NCBI GenBank assembly: GCA_023375785.1
Contig: SZWC01000042.1
Coordinates: forward strand, 291,229-355,228
Origin: Penium margaritaceum
Lineage: Eukaryota; Streptophyta; Zygnematophyceae; Desmidiales; Peniaceae
Reading direction: 5' to 3'
Length of the DNA: 64,000 nucleotides
In this document: positions 10,734 to 26,200 of the stretch, piece after piece
How the letters are laid out: the number at the start of each line of letters is the position of its first letter
Position numbering within the stretch: position 1 is the stretch's first letter
Program-made: the position numbers and the translations under genes
The notes under the pieces: generated by a model
The model's database searches: none
Told to the model about the DNA's origin: nothing
Seen by the model: only the letters and a program-made list of their open reading frames with translations

Positions 10734-13700
10734 GTAGCCACATCGTGCCCCTACGCATTGAAGTTCTTTGTCCTTTCTAGTCGATACACAGGGTTCCCAA
10801 ACCATTGTCTCTCCATCTGACCATTTGTGACTCGTGTTATGAGTTGTCAGTGTTGACCATACATAGTGGACTTCTTCGCTCATAGTAAGTGATGTGTGCA
10901 TCCTCTGGTTGGTCACTATGCACGCTAGCCACACCGTGCCACTACTTGTTGAGAATATTTCCACTTCCTAGTTGACAACTAGTGTTCCCACCCCATGGTT
11001 TCCCCCACTGACCATTTGTGACTCGTGTTATGAGTTTTCAACGTTGACCACACACTGTGAAATCCGTTTGGTTATGGTTTGTAGCATATGCCTACTTTGG
11101 TTTATCACTGTACATGGTTACCACGCCGTGTCATTACGTATCGAAGGTATTTGTGCTTTCGTGTTGATAGCTAGTAATCCCAAACCATTGTTAGCCCCCT
11201 CTGACTATCTGTGACTCGTGTTGTGAGTTGTAAATGTTGACCACATGAAGTGAAAATATTTGTTCATGGTCAGTAACATATGCATACTTTGGTTTGTCAC
11301 TGTGCATTGTAGTCACACTGTGCCACTACATATTGAAGGTATTTGTACTTGCTAGTCGATCACTAGTATTCACAAACCATTATCTTCCACCCTGACCATT
11401 TGTGACTCGTGTTATGAGTTGTCAAAGTTTACCACACTTAATGACATTATTTGGTCATGGTCAGTGACATATGCCTACTTTGGTTGGTCATCGTGCATGG
11501 TATCCACACCGTGCCACAACGTATTGAAAATCCTTGTATTTTCTACTTGATACTTGGTGTTCCCAAACCATTGTTTCCCCCTCTGACCATTTGTGACTCG
11601 TGTTATGAGTTGTGAACGTTGACCACACACAGCACATTTCTTTGGTCCAAGGCGGTACATATGCCTACTTTGCTCGGTCATTGTGCATGGTAGCCACACC
11701 GTGCTACTACTGAATGAAGGTCCTTGTACTTGCTAGTTGAGAACTGATAGTCCCATAGCATTGTTTCCTCCCCTGAACGTTTGTGACTCGTGTTATGGCT
11801 GGTCAACGTTGACCACCCATATTGAAATTCTCTGGTCATGGTCAGTTACGTATGCCAAGTTTGGTTGTTTGGTGCGCATATTAGCCACACAATTCCACTG
11901 CGTATTCAAGTTCTTTGTCCTTTAAAGTCAATACATAGGGTTCCCAAACCATTGTCTCTCCCTCTGACCATTTGTGACTCGTGTTATGAGTTGTCAACGT
12001 TGACCACACATATTGGACTTCTTCGGTCATAGTCAGTGACGTATGCACCCTTTGGCCGGTCACTGTCCACGCTAGCCACACCGTGCCACTACTTGTTGGA
12101 AATCTTTCTACTTGCTAGTTGATAACTAGTGTTCCCAACCCATGGTTTCCCCCACAGACCATTTGTGCCTTGTGTTATGAGTTCTCAACGTTGACCACAC
12201 ACTGTGAAATCCGTTTGGTCATTGTTAGTGACATATGCCTACTTTGGTTTGTCCCTGTACATGGCTACTATGCCGTGCGACTACGTATCGAAGGTCTTTG
12301 TGCTTTCTAGTTGATAGATAGTGTTGCCAAACCGTTGTTAGCAACTATAAATATATGTGACTCGTGTTGTGAGTTGTCAACATTGACCAAATGAAGTGAA
12401 TTTATTTTGTCATGGTTAGTGACACGTGCATACTTTGGTTGGTCACTCTGCATTGTAGCCATATTGTGCCACTATATATTGAAGGTATTTATACTTGCTA
12501 GTTGAAAATTAGTACTTATAAAACATTATCTTCCACTCGCACCATTTGTGACTCGTGTTATGAGTTGTAAAAGTTTACCACACATGGTGACAGCCTTTGG
12601 TCATGGTCAGTGACATATGCATACCTTGGTTGGTCATCATGCATGGTATCCACACCGTGCCACAACGTATTGAAAGTCATTGTGCTTGCTAGTTGATACC
12701 TGGTGTTCCCAAACAATTGTGTCCCCCTCTGACTATTTGTGACTCGTATTATGAGTTGTCAACGTTAACCACACACGGCGGATTTCTTTGGTCAAAGGCA
12801 CTACATATGCCTGATTTGGTCTGTCATTGTGCATGGTATCCACAATGTGCTAGTACTAATTGAAGGGCGTTGTACTTGCTAGTTGAGAGCTGATACTCCC
12901 GGACCATTGTTTCCGCCTCTGACCGTTTGTGACTCGTGTTATGGTTGGTGAACGTTGACCACCCATATTGAAATTCTTTGGTCATGGTCAGTGAAATACG
13001 CCTAGTTTGTTTGTTTGGTGTGGATAATAGTCACACCGTGCCACTACGTATTGAAGGTATTTGTCCTTTAAAGTCCACGCATAGGGTTCCCAAACCATCG
13101 TCTCTCCCTCTGACCAATTGTGACTCGTTTTATGAAATCTCAATGTTGACCACACATGCTGGATTTCTTCGTTCATAGTCGGTGACGTATTCATCCTTTG
13201 GTGGGTCACTGTGCACGCTAGCCAAACCGTGCCACTACTTGTTGAAGTTCTTCCTACTTGCTAGTTGATAACTAGTGTTCCCAGCCCATTGTTTCTCCCT
13301 CTGACCATTTTGTACTCATGTTATGAGTTTTCAATATTGACCACACACTGTGAAATTCGTTTGGTCATGGTTAGTGACATATGCCTACTTTGGTTTGTCA
13401 CTGTACATGGTTACCTCGCTGTTTTACTACGTATTAAAGGTATTTGTGCTTTCTAGTTAATAGCTAGTGTTTCCAAACCATTGTTACCCCCCTTTGACTA
13501 TCAGTGACTCGTGTTCTGAGTTGTCAATGCTGACCACATGAAGTAAAATTCGTTGGTCATGGTCAGTGACATATGCATACTTTGGTTGGTAACTGTGCAT
13601 GGTAGCCAAACTGTGCAACTATATATTGAAGGTATTTGTACTTGCTAGTGGACAACTAGTATTCACAAACCGTTATCTTCCACCCTGACCATGTGTGACT

Positions 13701-15959
13701 CGTGTTATGAGTTGTCAAAGTTTACCACACTTAGTGACACTATTTGGTCATGGTCAGTGACATATGCCTACTTTTGCTGGTCATCGTGCATGGTATCCAC
13801 ACCGTGCCACGACGTATGGAAGGTCTTCGTGCTTGCTAGTTCATACCTGGTGTTCCCAAACCATTGTCTCCCCCTCAGACCATTTGTGACTCCTATTGTG
13901 AGTTGTCAACGCTGGCCACACGCAGCGGATTTCTTTGGTCAAAGGCAATACATATGCCTACTTTGGTCGGCCATTGTGCATGGTAGCCATACCGTACTTA
14001 TACTGATTGAAGGTCACTGTACTTGCTAGTTGATAACTGATATCCCCAGACCATTCTTTCCCCCTCTGACCGTTTGTGACATGTGTTACGGTTAGTCAAC
14101 GTTGACCACCCATATTGAAATTCTCTGGTCATGGTCAGTGACATCTGCCTAGTTTGGTTGTCTGGTGTGCATAGAAGCCACACCGTGCCACTACGTATTG
14201 AAGTTATATGTCCTTTCTATTTAATACAAAGGGTTCCCAAACCATTGTATCTCCCTCTGACCATTCTTGACTCGTGTTATGAGTTGTCAATGTTGACCAC
14301 ACATAGTGGACTTTTTCGGTCATAGTCAGTGACGTATGCATCCTTTTGGTTGGTCACTGTGCACGCTAGCGACGCCGTGCCACTGCTTGTTGAAGGTCTT
14401 TGTACTTGCTAGTTCATACATAGTGTTCCCAACCCATTGTTTCCCCCTCTGACCAGCTGTGACTCGTGTTATGCGTTTTCAACCTTGACCACACACTGTG
14501 AAATGCTTTTGGTCATTGTTAGTGACATATGCCTACTTTGGTTTGTCACTGTACATGGTTACCACGCCATGTCACTGCGTATTGAAGGTCTCCGTGCTTT
14601 CTAGTTGATAGCTAGTGTTCCCAATTCATTGTTATCCCCTCTGAAAATTTGTGACTAGTGTTGTGAGTTGTCAACATTGACCACATGAAGTTAAATAATT
14701 TGGTCATGGCCAGTGACATATGCATACTTTGGTTGGTCAATCTGCATTGTAGCCACACTGTGCCACTGCATATTGAAGGTATTTGTACTTGCTAGTCGAT
14801 AACTAGTATTTTTAAACCATTATCTTCCACTCTGACCATTTGTGACTCGTGTTATGAGTTGTCAAAGTTTATGACACATGGTGACATTCTTTGGTCATGG
14901 TCCGTGACATATGGTTGGTCATCGTGCATCGTATCCACACCATGCCACAACAAACTGAAGGTCATTGTGCTTGCTAGCTGATACCTGGTGTTCCCAAACA
15001 ATTATTTCCCCCCTGGATATTTGTCACTCGTATTATGAGTTGTCAACGTTGACCATACACATCGGATTTCTTTGGTCAAAGGCAGTACATATGCCTACTC
15101 TGGACGGTCATGGTGCATGGTAGCCACACCGTGCTACTACTGATTGAAGGACCTTGTGCTTGCTAGTTGAGAACTGGTATTCCTGGACCATTGTTTCCCC
15201 CTCTGACCATTTGTGACTCGTGTTATGGTTGGTGAACATTGACCACCCATATTGAAATTCTTTGGTCATGGTCAGTGACATATGCTCCGTTTGGTTGTTT
15301 GGTGTGCATAGTAGCCACACTGTGCCACTGCGTATTGAAGTTGTTTGTCCTTTATAGTCCATGCTTAGGGTTCCCAACCCATTGTCTCTCCCTCTGACCA
15401 TTCGTGACTCTTGTTATGAGTTGTCAATGTTGACCAAACATACTGGACTTCTTCCGTCATAGTCAGTGACGTATTCATCCTTTGGTTGGTCACTGTGCGC
15501 GATAGCCACACCGTGCCACTACTTGTTGAAGTTCTTCATACTTGCTAGTTGATATCTAGTGTTCCCAGACCATTGTTTCCCCCTCTAACCATTTGTGACT
15601 CGTGTGATGAGTTTTCAACATTGACCACCCACCGTGAAATTCTTTGGTCATGGTTAGTGACATATGCCTAGTTTGGTTTGCCACTGTACGTGGTTACCAC
15701 GCCGTGTCACTACGTAATGAAGGTCTTTGTACTTTCAAGTTCATAGCTAGTGTTCCCAAACCATTGTTACCTCCCGCTGACTATCAGTGACTCATGTTGT
15801 GAGTTGTCAATGTTGACCACATGAAGTGAAATTCGTTGGTCATGGTCAGTGACATATGCCTTCTTTGGTTGGTCACTGTGCATGTTAGCCACAATCTGCT
15901 ACTACATATTGAATGTATCTGTACTTGCTAGTCGATAACTATTATTCACAAACCATTAT

Positions 15960-18900
15960 CTTCCACCCTGGCCATTTGTGACTCGTGTTATGAGCTGTCA
16001 GAGTTTACCACACTTAGTGACATTATTTGGTCAAGGTCAGTGACATATACCTTCTTTGGTTGGTCATATTGCATGGTATCCACACCGTGCCATGACTTAT
16101 TGAAGGTCCGCGAGCTTGCTAGTTCATGCCTGGTGTTCCCAAACCATTGTCTCCCCCTCTGACCAGTTGTGAATCTTATTATGAGTTGTCAACGCTGCCC
16201 ACAGACAGCGGATTTCTTTGGTCAAATGTAGTACATATGCCTACTTTGGTCGGTCATTGTACATGGTAGCCACACCATGCTTGTACTGATCAACCGTCGC
16301 TGTACTTGCTAGTTGAGAATTGATACTCACAGACCATTGTTTCCCCCTCTGACCGTTTGTGACTCGTGTTATGGTTGGTGAATGTTGACCACCCACATTG
16401 AAATTCTTTCATCATGGTTGGTGACATATGCCTAGATTGGTTGTTTGGTGTGCATAGTAACCACATCGTGCCACTATGCATTGAAGTTCTTTGTCCTTCC
16501 TAGTCAATACATGAGGTTCCCAAACCACTGTCTCTCCCTATGACCATTTGTGACTCGTGTTATGAATTGTCAATGTCGACCATACATAGTGGACTTCTGC
16601 GATCACAGTCAGTGACGTGTGCATCCTTTGGTTGGTCACAGTGCACGCTAGCCACACCGTGCCACTACTTGTTCGAAATCTTTCTACTTGCTAGTTGATA
16701 CCTGGTGAACCCAACCCATGGTTTCCCCCACTGGCCAGTTGTGACTCGTGTTATGAGTTTTCAACGTTGACCACACACTGTGAAATCCGTTTGGTTATGG
16801 TTTGTGACATAAGCCTACTTTGGTTTGTCAGTATACACGATTACCACGCCGTGTCATTACGTATCAAAGGTCTTTGTGCTTTCTTGTTGACAGCTGGTGT
16901 TCCCAAACCATTGTTAGCCCCCTCTCACTATCTGTGACTCGTGTTGTGAGTTGTAAATGTTGACCACATGAAGTGAAATTCTTTGTTCATGGTCAGTGAC
17001 ATATGCATAATTTGGTTGGTCACTGTGCACTGTAGCCACACTGTGCCACTACACATTGAATGTATTTGTACTTGCTAGTCGATAGCTAGTATCTAGAAAC
17101 CACTATCTTCGACTCTCACCATTTGTGATGCGTGTTATGAGCTGTCAAAGGTTACCACACATGGTGACATTCTTTTGGTCATGGTCAGTAACATATGCAT
17201 ACCTTGGTTGGTCATCGTGCATGGTATCCACACCGTGCCACAGCGTATTGAAGGTCATTGTTCTTGCTAGCTGATACCTGGTGTTCCCAAACAATTGTGT
17301 CCCTCTCTGACTATTTGTGACTCGTATTATGAGTTTTCAACGTTGACCATACACGGCAGATTTCTTTGGTCAAAGGGAGTATATATGCTTACTTTGGTCG
17401 GTCATTGTGCTTGGTAGCCACACCGTGCTACTACTGATTGAAGGGCGTAGTACTTGCTAGTTGAGAACTGATATTCCCGGACCATTGTTCCCCCCTCTCA
17501 CCGTTTGTGACGCGTGTTACGGTTGGTGAACGTGGACCACCCATCTTGAAATTCTTTGGTCATGGTCAGTGACATATGCCTAGTTTGTTTGTTTTGTGTA
17601 CATAGTAGCCACACCGTACCACTGCGTATTGAAGTTATTTGTCCTTTCTAGTCCATTCATAGGGTTCCCAAACCATTGTCTCTCCATTTGACCATTTGTG
17701 ACTCGTGTTAAGAGTTGTCAATGTTGATCACGCATACTATATTTCTTTGGTCATAGTCAGTGACATATTCATCCTTTGGCTGGTCACTGTGCACGCTAGC
17801 CAAACCGTGCCACTACTTGTTTAAGTTCTTCATAATTGCTAGTTGATAACTAGTGGTCCCAACCCATTGTTCCCCCTCTGACCATTTGTGACTCGTGTTA
17901 TGAGTTTTCAACATTGACCACACACTGTGAAATTCGTTTGGTCATGGTTAGTGACATATGCCTACTTTGGTTTGTCACTGTACATGGTTACCACACTGTG
18001 TCACTACATATAAAAGGGATTTGTGCTTTCTAGTTAATAGCTAGTGTTCCCAGACCATTGTTACCCCCCTTTGACTATCTGTGACTCGTGTTGTGAGTTG
18101 TCAACGCTGACCACATGAAGTGAAATTGGTTGGTCATGGTCAGTGACATATGCATACTTTGGTTGGCCACTGTGCATGGTAGCCACGCTGTGCCACTACA
18201 TATTGAAGGTAGTTGTACTTGCTAGTGGATATTTAGCATTCACAAACCGTTATCTTCCACCCCGACCATTTGTGACTCGTGTTATGAGTTCTCAGAGTTT
18301 ACCACACTTAGTGACATTATTTGCTCATCGTCAGTGACATATGCCTTCTTTGGTTGGTCATATTGCATGGTATCCACACCGTGCCACGACTTATTGAAGG
18401 TCATTGTGCTTGCTAGTTCATACCTGGTGTTCCCAAACCATTTTCTCCCCCTCTAACCATTTGTGACTCCTATTATGAGCTGTCAACGCTGACCACACAC
18501 AGCGGATTTCTTTGGTCAAAGGTAGTACATATGCCTACTTTGGTCAGTCATTGTGCATGGTAGCCACACCATGCTTGTACTGATTGAACGTCACTGTACT
18601 TGCTAATTGAGAATTGATATTCACAGACCTTTGTTTCCCCCTCATACCGTTTGTGACTCGTGTTATGGTTGGTGAATGTTGACCACCCACATTGAAATTC
18701 TTTCATCATGGTCGGTGACATATGCCTAGTTTGGTTGTTTGGTGTGCATAGTAACCACAACGTGCCACTACAAATTGAAGTTCTTTGTCCTTCCTAGTCA
18801 ATATATGAGGTTCCCAAACCAATGTCTCTCCCTATGACCATTTGTGACTCGTGTTATGAATTGTCAATGTCGACCGTACATAGTGGACTTCTTCGATCAC

Positions 18901-20235
18901 AGTCAGTGACGTGTGCATCCTTTGGTTGGTCACTGTGCACGCTAGCCACACCGTGCCACAACTTGTTGGAAATCTTTTTACTTGCTAGTTGATATCTGGT
19001 GTTCCCAACCCATGGTTTCCCCCACTGCCCAGTTGTGACTCGTGTTATGAGTTTTCAACGTTGACCACACACTGTGAAGTCCGTTTGGTTATGGTTTGTG
19101 ACATAAGCCTACTTTGGTTTGTCACTGTACACGATTACCACGCCGTGTCATTACGTATCAAAGGTCTTTGTGCTTTCTTGTTGACAGCTGATGTTCCCAA
19201 ACCATTGTTAGCCCCCTCTTACTATCTGTGACTCGTGTTGTGAGTTGTAAATGTTGACCACATGAAGTGAAATTCTTTGTTCATGGTCAGTGACATATGC
19301 ATACTTTGGTTGGTCACTGTGCATTGTAGCCACACTGTGCCACTACACATTGAATGTATTTGTACTTGCTAGTTGATAGCTAGTATCTAGAAACCACTAT
19401 ATTTGACTCTCACCATTTGTGACGCGTGTTATGAGCTGTCAACGTTTACCACACATGGTGACATTCTTTGGTCATGGTCAGTGACATATGCATACCTTGG
19501 TTGGTCACCGTGCAAGGGATCCACACCGTGCCACAACGTATTGAAGGTCATTGTGCTTGCTAGTTGATACCTGGTGCTCCCAAATAATTGTGTCCCCCTT
19601 TGACTATTTGTGACTCGTATTATGCGTTGTCAACGTTGACCATACACGGCAGATTTCGTTGGTAAAAGGCATTACATATGCCTACTTTGGTCGGTCATTG
19701 TGATTGGTAGCCACACTGTGCTACTACTGATTGAAGGGCGCTGTACTTGCTAGTTGAGAACTGATATTCCCGGACCATTGTTTCCCCATCTGACCGTTTG
19801 TGACTCGTGTTATGGCTGGTGAACGTTGACCACCCATATTGAAATTCTTTGGTCATGCTCAGTTACATATGCCTACTTTGTTTGTTTTGTGTGCATAGTA
19901 GCCACACCGTATCACTACGAATTAAAGTTATTTGTCCTTTCTAGTCCATGCATAGGGTTCCCAAACCATTGTCCCTCCCTCTGACCATTTGTGACTCGTG
20001 TTATGAGTTGTCAATATTGATCACGCATACTGGATTTCTTTGGTCATAGTCAGTGACGTATTCATCCTTCGGCTGGTCACTGTACATGCTAGCCAAACCG
20101 TGCCACTACTTGTTGAAGTTCTTCATACTTGCTAGTTGATAACTAGTGTTCCCAACCCATTGTTTCCCCCTATGACCGTTTGTGACTCGTGTTATGATTT
20201 TTCAACATGACCACACACTGTGAAATTCGTTTGGT
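15960..20235 (+). repeat. Tandem duplication of a two-HOR segment (about 2.29 kb)
   Basis: The stretch from about 15960 to 18250 recurs at about 18254 to 20235, offset 2,294 bp (twelve monomers). Shared uncommon marks: GGTTGGTCATATTGCATGG (about 16059 and 18353), TTGACAGCTG in the B monomer tail, GACATAAGCC in B, TTCTTTCATCATGG in F, and ACATGAGGTTCCC in the F tail. Neighbouring HOR units in the block lack most of these. Confidence 0.8.
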
Positions 20236-20240
20236 CGTTG
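20230..20240 (+). other. Deletion seam, B joined to E
   Basis: A B monomer reads normally to GAAATTCGTTTGGTC and then continues as the E-type GTTGTACTTGCTAGTTG. Both parents contain GGTC at the switch point (B: TTGGTCATGG; E: AAGGTCGTTG), so a few bases of shared sequence lie at the breakpoint. The remainder of B, all of C and D and most of E are missing, which accounts for the 498-bp A-to-A interval. Confidence 0.85.
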
Positions 20241-23200
20241 TACTTGCTAGTTGAAAACTGATATTCTCGGACCATTGTTTTCCCCCTCTGACCGTTTGTG
20301 ACTCGTGTTATGGTTGGTGAACGTTGACCACCCATATTGAAATTCTTAGGTAATGGTCAGTGACATATGCCTAGTTTGGTTGTTTGGTGTGCATAGTAGC
20401 AATACCGTGCCAATACGTATTGAAGTTATTCGTCCTTTCTAGTCCATGCATAAGGTTTCCAACCCTTTGTCTCTCCCTTTGACCATTCGTGACTCGTGTT
20501 ATGAGTTGTCAATGTTGACCACACATAGTGGACGTCTCCCGTCATAGTCAGTGACGTATTCATCCTTTGGTTGGTCACTGTGCACGCTAGCCACACAGTG
20601 CCACTACTTGTTGAAGTTCTTCATACTTGCTAGTTGATAACTAGTGTTCCCAGCCCATTGTTTCCCCTTCTGACCATTTGTGACTCGTGTGATGAGTTTT
20701 CAACGTTGACCACACACCGTGAAACTCTTTGGTCATGGCTATTGACATATGCCTACTTTGGGTTGTCATTGTACATGGTTACCACGCCGTGTCACTACGT
20801 ATTGAAGGTCTTTGTGCTTTCTAGTTTATAGCTAGATGTCCCAAACCATTGTTACCCCCCTCTGACTATCAGTGACTCGTGTTGTGAGTTGTCAACGCTG
20901 ACCACATGAAGTTAAAATTGTTGGTCATGGTCAGTGACATATGCATACTTTGGTTGGTCACTGTGCATGGTAGCCATGCTGTGCCACTACATATTGAAGG
21001 TATTTGTACTTTCTAGTCGATAACTAGTATTCACAAACCATTATATTCCACCCTGACAACTCGTGACTCGTGTTATGAGTTTTCAAAGTTTACTACTCTT
21101 GGTGACATTATTTGGTCATGGTTAGTGACATATGCCTACTTTGGTTGGTCATGGTGCATTGCATCCACACTGTGCCACAACGTATTGAAGCTCCTTGTGC
21201 TTGCTATCTGATACTTGGTGTTCCCAAACCATTCTTTCCCCCTCTGACAATTTCTGACTCGTATTATGAGTTGTCAACGTTGACCACGCACAGCGGATTT
21301 CTTTGCTCAACGGCAGTACATATGCATACTTTGGTCGGTAATTGTGCATGGTAGCCACACTGTGCTACTACTGACTGAATGTCGTTGTACTTGCTATTTG
21401 AGAACTGATATTCCCATAGCATTGTTTCCTCCCCTGACCGTTTGTGATTCGTGTCATGGTTGGTCAAGGTTGACCACCCATATTGAAATTCTATGGTCAT
21501 GGTCAGTGACATATGCCGAGTTTGGTTGTTTGGTATACATATTAGCCACACCGTGACACTGCGTATTGAAGTTCTTTGTCCTTTCTAGTCAATACATAGG
21601 GTTCCCAAACCATTGTCTCTCACTCTGACCATTTGTGATTCGTGTTACGAGTTGTCGATGTTGACCACACATAGTGGACTTCTTCGGTCATAGTCAGTGA
21701 CGTATGCATCCTTTGGTTGGCCACTGTGCACGCGAGCCACACCGTGCCACTACTTGTTGAAAATCTCTCTACTTGCTAGTTGATAACTAGTGTACCCAAC
21801 CCATGGTTTCCCTCACTGACCATTTGTGACTCGTGTTATGAGTTTTCAACGTTGACAACACACTGTGTAATCCGTTTGGTCATGGTTAGTGACATATGCC
21901 TACTTTGGTTTGTCCCTGTACATGGTTACCACGCAGTGTCACTACGTATCAAAGGCCTTTGTGTGTTCTACTTGATAGCTAGTGTTTCCAACCCGTTGTT
22001 AGCCCCTCTAATATCTGTGACTCGTGTTGTGAGTTGTCAACATTGACCACATCAAGTTACTTTCTTTGGTCATGGTTAGTGACATATGCATACTTTGGTT
22101 GGTCTCTGTGCATTGTAGCCACACTGTGCCACTACATATTTAAGGTATCTGTACTTGCTAGTCGATAACCAGTACGTAGAAACCATTATCTTCCACTCTC
22201 ACCATTTGTGACTCGTGTTATGAGCTGTCAACGTTTACCACACATGGTGACATTCTTTGGTCATGGTCAGTGACATATGCATACCTTGGTTGGTCATCGT
22301 GTATGGTATCCACACCGTGCCACAACGTATTGAAGGTCATTGTGCTTGCTAGTTGATACCTGGTGTTCCCAAACAACTGTGTCCCCCTCTGACTATTCGT
22401 GACTCGTATTATGAGTTGTCAACGTTGACCACACACGGTGGATTTCTTTGGTCAAAGGAAGTACATGTGCCTTCTTTGGTCGGTCATTGTGCATGGTAGC
22501 CACACCGTGCTACTACTGATGGAAGGGCGTTGTACTTGCTACTTGAGAACTGATATTCCCGGACCTGTGTTTCACCCTCTGACATTTTGTGACTCGTGTT
22601 ATGGTTGGTGAACGTTGACCACCCATATTAAAATTCCTTGGTCATGGTCAGTGACATATGCCTAGTTTTTTTCCTTGGTGTGCATAGTAGCCACACAGTG
22701 CCACTACTTATTGAAGTTATTTGTCCTTTCTAGTCCATGCATAGGGTTCCCAAACCATTGTCTCTCCATCTGACCGTTTGTGACTCGTGTTATGAGTTGT
22801 CAATGATGACCACGCGTACTGGATTTCTTCGGTCATATTCAGTGACGTATTCATCCTTTGGTTGGTCACGGTGCACGCTAGCAAAACCGTGCCACTACTT
22901 GTTGAAGTTTTTCATACTTGCAAGCTGACAACTAGTGTTCCCAACCCATTGTTTCCCCCTCTGACCATTTGTGACTCATGTTATGTGTTGTGAACGTTGA
23001 CCACCCATGTTGAAATTCTTTGGTCATGGTTGGTGATATATGCTTAGTTTGGTTTGTCACTGTACGTGGTTACCACGCCATGTCACTACGTATTGAAGAT
23101 TTGTGTGCTTTCTAGTCGATAGCTAGTGTTCCCAAACCATTTTTACCCCCCTCTGACTATCACTAACTCGTGTTGTGAGTTGTCAACGCTGACCACATGA

Positions 23201-26200
23201 AGTGAAATTCGTTGGTCATGGTGAGTGACATATGCATACTTTGGTTGGTCAATGTGCATGGTAGCCACGATGTGCCACTACGTATTGAAGGTACTTGTAC
23301 TTGCTAGTCGATAACTATTATTCACAACCCATTATCTTCCACCCTGACCATTTGTGACTCCTGTTATGCGTTGTCGAAGTTTACCACACCTAGTGACATT
23401 ATTTGGTGATGGTCAGTCACATATTCCTACTTTGGCTGGTCATCGTGCATGGTATCCACACCGTGCCACAACTTATTCCAGACCCTTGTGCTTGCTAGTT
23501 GATACCTGGTGTTCCCAACCCATTGTCTCCCCCTGTGACAATTTGTGACTCCTATTGTGAGTTGTCAACGCTGACAACACACAGTGGATTTCTTTTGTCA
23601 AAGGAAGTAAATATGCCTACTTTGGTCGGTCATTGTTCATGGTAGCCACACCATGCTTATACTGATTGAAGGTCGCTGTACTTGCTAGTTGAGAACTGAT
23701 ATTCACAGACCATTGTTTCCCCATCCAACCGTTTGTGACTCGTGTTATGGTTGGTGAATGTTGACCACCCATATTGAAATTCTTTCATCATGGTCGGTGA
23801 CATATGCCTAGTTTAGTTGTTTGGTGTGCATAGTAGCCACACCATGCCACTACGCATTGAAGTTCTTTGTCCTTTCAAGTCCATACATAGGGTTCCTAAA
23901 CCATTGTCTCTCCCTCTGACCATTTGTGACTCGTGTTATGAAATGTCAATGTAGACCATACATAGTGGACTTCTTCGGTCATAGTCAGTGACGTGTACAT
24001 CCTTTGTTTGGTCACTGTGCACGCCAGCCACACCGTGCCACTACTTGTTGAAAATCTTTCTACTTGCTAGTTAATAACTAGTGTTCCCACCCCATGGTTT
24101 CCCCCACTGACAAATTGTCACTCGTGTTATGAGTTTTCAACGTTCACCACACACTGTGAAATCCGTTTGTTCATGGTTTGTGATATATGCCTACTTTGGT
24201 TTGTCAATGTACATGGTTACCACGCCGTGTCATTACGTATCGAAGGTCTTTGTCCTTTCTTGTTGACAGCTAGTGTTCCCAAACCATTGTTAGCCCCTTT
24301 GACTATCTGTGACTCGTGTTGTGAGTTGTAAATATTGACAACATGAAGTGAAATTCTTTGTTCATGGTCAGTGACATATGCATACTTTGGTTGGTCACTG
24401 TGCATTGTAGCCACACTGTGCTACTACATATTGAAGGTGTTTGTACTTGCTAGTCGATAACTAGTATTCAAAAAACCATTACCTTCCACCCTGACCATTT
24501 GTGACTTGTAATATGAGTTGTCAAAGTTTACCACACTTTGTGAAATTATTTGGTCATGGTCAATGACATATGCCTACTTTGGTTGGTCATTGTGCATGGT
24601 ATCCACACCGTGCCACAACGTATTGAAGCTCCTTGTGCTTGCTATTGGACACTTGGTGTTCCCAAACCATTGTTTCCCCCTCTGACCATTTGTGACTTGT
24701 ATTATGAGTTGTCAAGGTTGACCACACACAATGGATTTCTTTGGTCAAAGGCAGTACATATGCCTACTTTGTTCGGTAATTGTGCATGGTAGCCACATCG
24801 TGCTACTACTGACTGAAGGTCGTTGTACTTGATAGTTGGGAACTGATATTCCCATAGCATTGTTTCCTCCCCTGACCATTTGTGACTCATGTTATGTTTG
24901 GTCAACGTTGACCACCCATACTGAAATTTTCTGGTCATGGTCAGTGACATATGCCGAGTTTGGTTGTTTGGTGTGCATATTAGCCACACCGTGCCACTGC
25001 GTATCGAAGTTCTTTGTCATTTATAGTCCATACATAGGGTTCCCAAACCATTGTCTCTCCCTCTGACCATTTGTGACTCGTGTTATGAGTTGTCAATGTT
25101 GACCACACATAGTGGACTTCTTCGGTCATAGGTAGTGACGTATGCATCCTTTGGTTGGTCACTTTGCACGCTAGCCACACCGTGCCACTACTTGTTGAAA
25201 ATCTTTATACTTGCTAGTTCATAACTAGTGTTTCCAACCCATGGTTCCCCCACTGACCATTTGTGACTCGTGTTATGAGTTTTCGACGTTGATCACACGC
25301 TGTGAAATCCGTTTGGTCATGGTCAGTGACATATGCCTGCTTTGGTTTGTCCCTGTACATGGTTGCCACGCCGTGTCACTATGTATCGAAGGTATTTGTG
25401 CTTTCTACTTGATAGCTAGTGTTCCCAACCCGTTGTTAGCCCCTCTGATTATCTGTTACTCGTGTTGTGAGTTGTCAACATTGACCACATGAAGTGAATT
25501 TCTTTGGTCATGGTCAGTGACATATGCGTACTTTGGTTGGTCAATGTGCATTGTAGCCACACTGTGCCACTACATATTTAAGGTATTTGTACTTGCTAGT
25601 CGATAACTAGTATTTAGGAACCATTATCATCCACTTTCACGGTTTGTGGCTCTTGTTATGAGTTGTCAAATGTTACCACACATGGTGACATTATTTGGTC
25701 ATGGACAGTGACATATGCAAACCTTGGTTGGTCATCGTTCATGGTATCAACACCGTGCCACAACGTACTGAAGGTTATTGTGCTTGCTAGTTGATACCTG
25801 GTGTTCCCAAACAATTTTCCCCCCCTCTGACTACTTGTGACTTGTATTATGAGTTGTCAACATTGACCATACACAGCGGGTTTTTTTGGTAAAAGACAAT
25901 ACATATGCCTACTCTGGTCGGTCATTGTGCATGGTAGCCATACCGTGCTACTCATGATTGAAGGTCGTTGTACTTGCTAGTTGAGAACTGGTATTCCCGG
26001 ACCATTGTTTTCCCCTCTGACCGTTTGTGACTCGTGTTAGGGTTGGTGAACGTTGACCTCCCATGTTGAAAATATTTGGTCATGGTCAGTGACATATGCC
26101 TAGTTTGGTTGTTTGGTGTGCATAGTAGCCACACCGTGCCACTACGTATTGAAGTTATTTTTCCTTTCTAGTCCATGCATATGGTTCCCAACCCATTGTC

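Noticed and set aside
9398-10740. Target-site duplication of the minus-strand element
   Set aside because: The flanks GTTCTTC and GTAGCCAC do not match; the left side is truncated.
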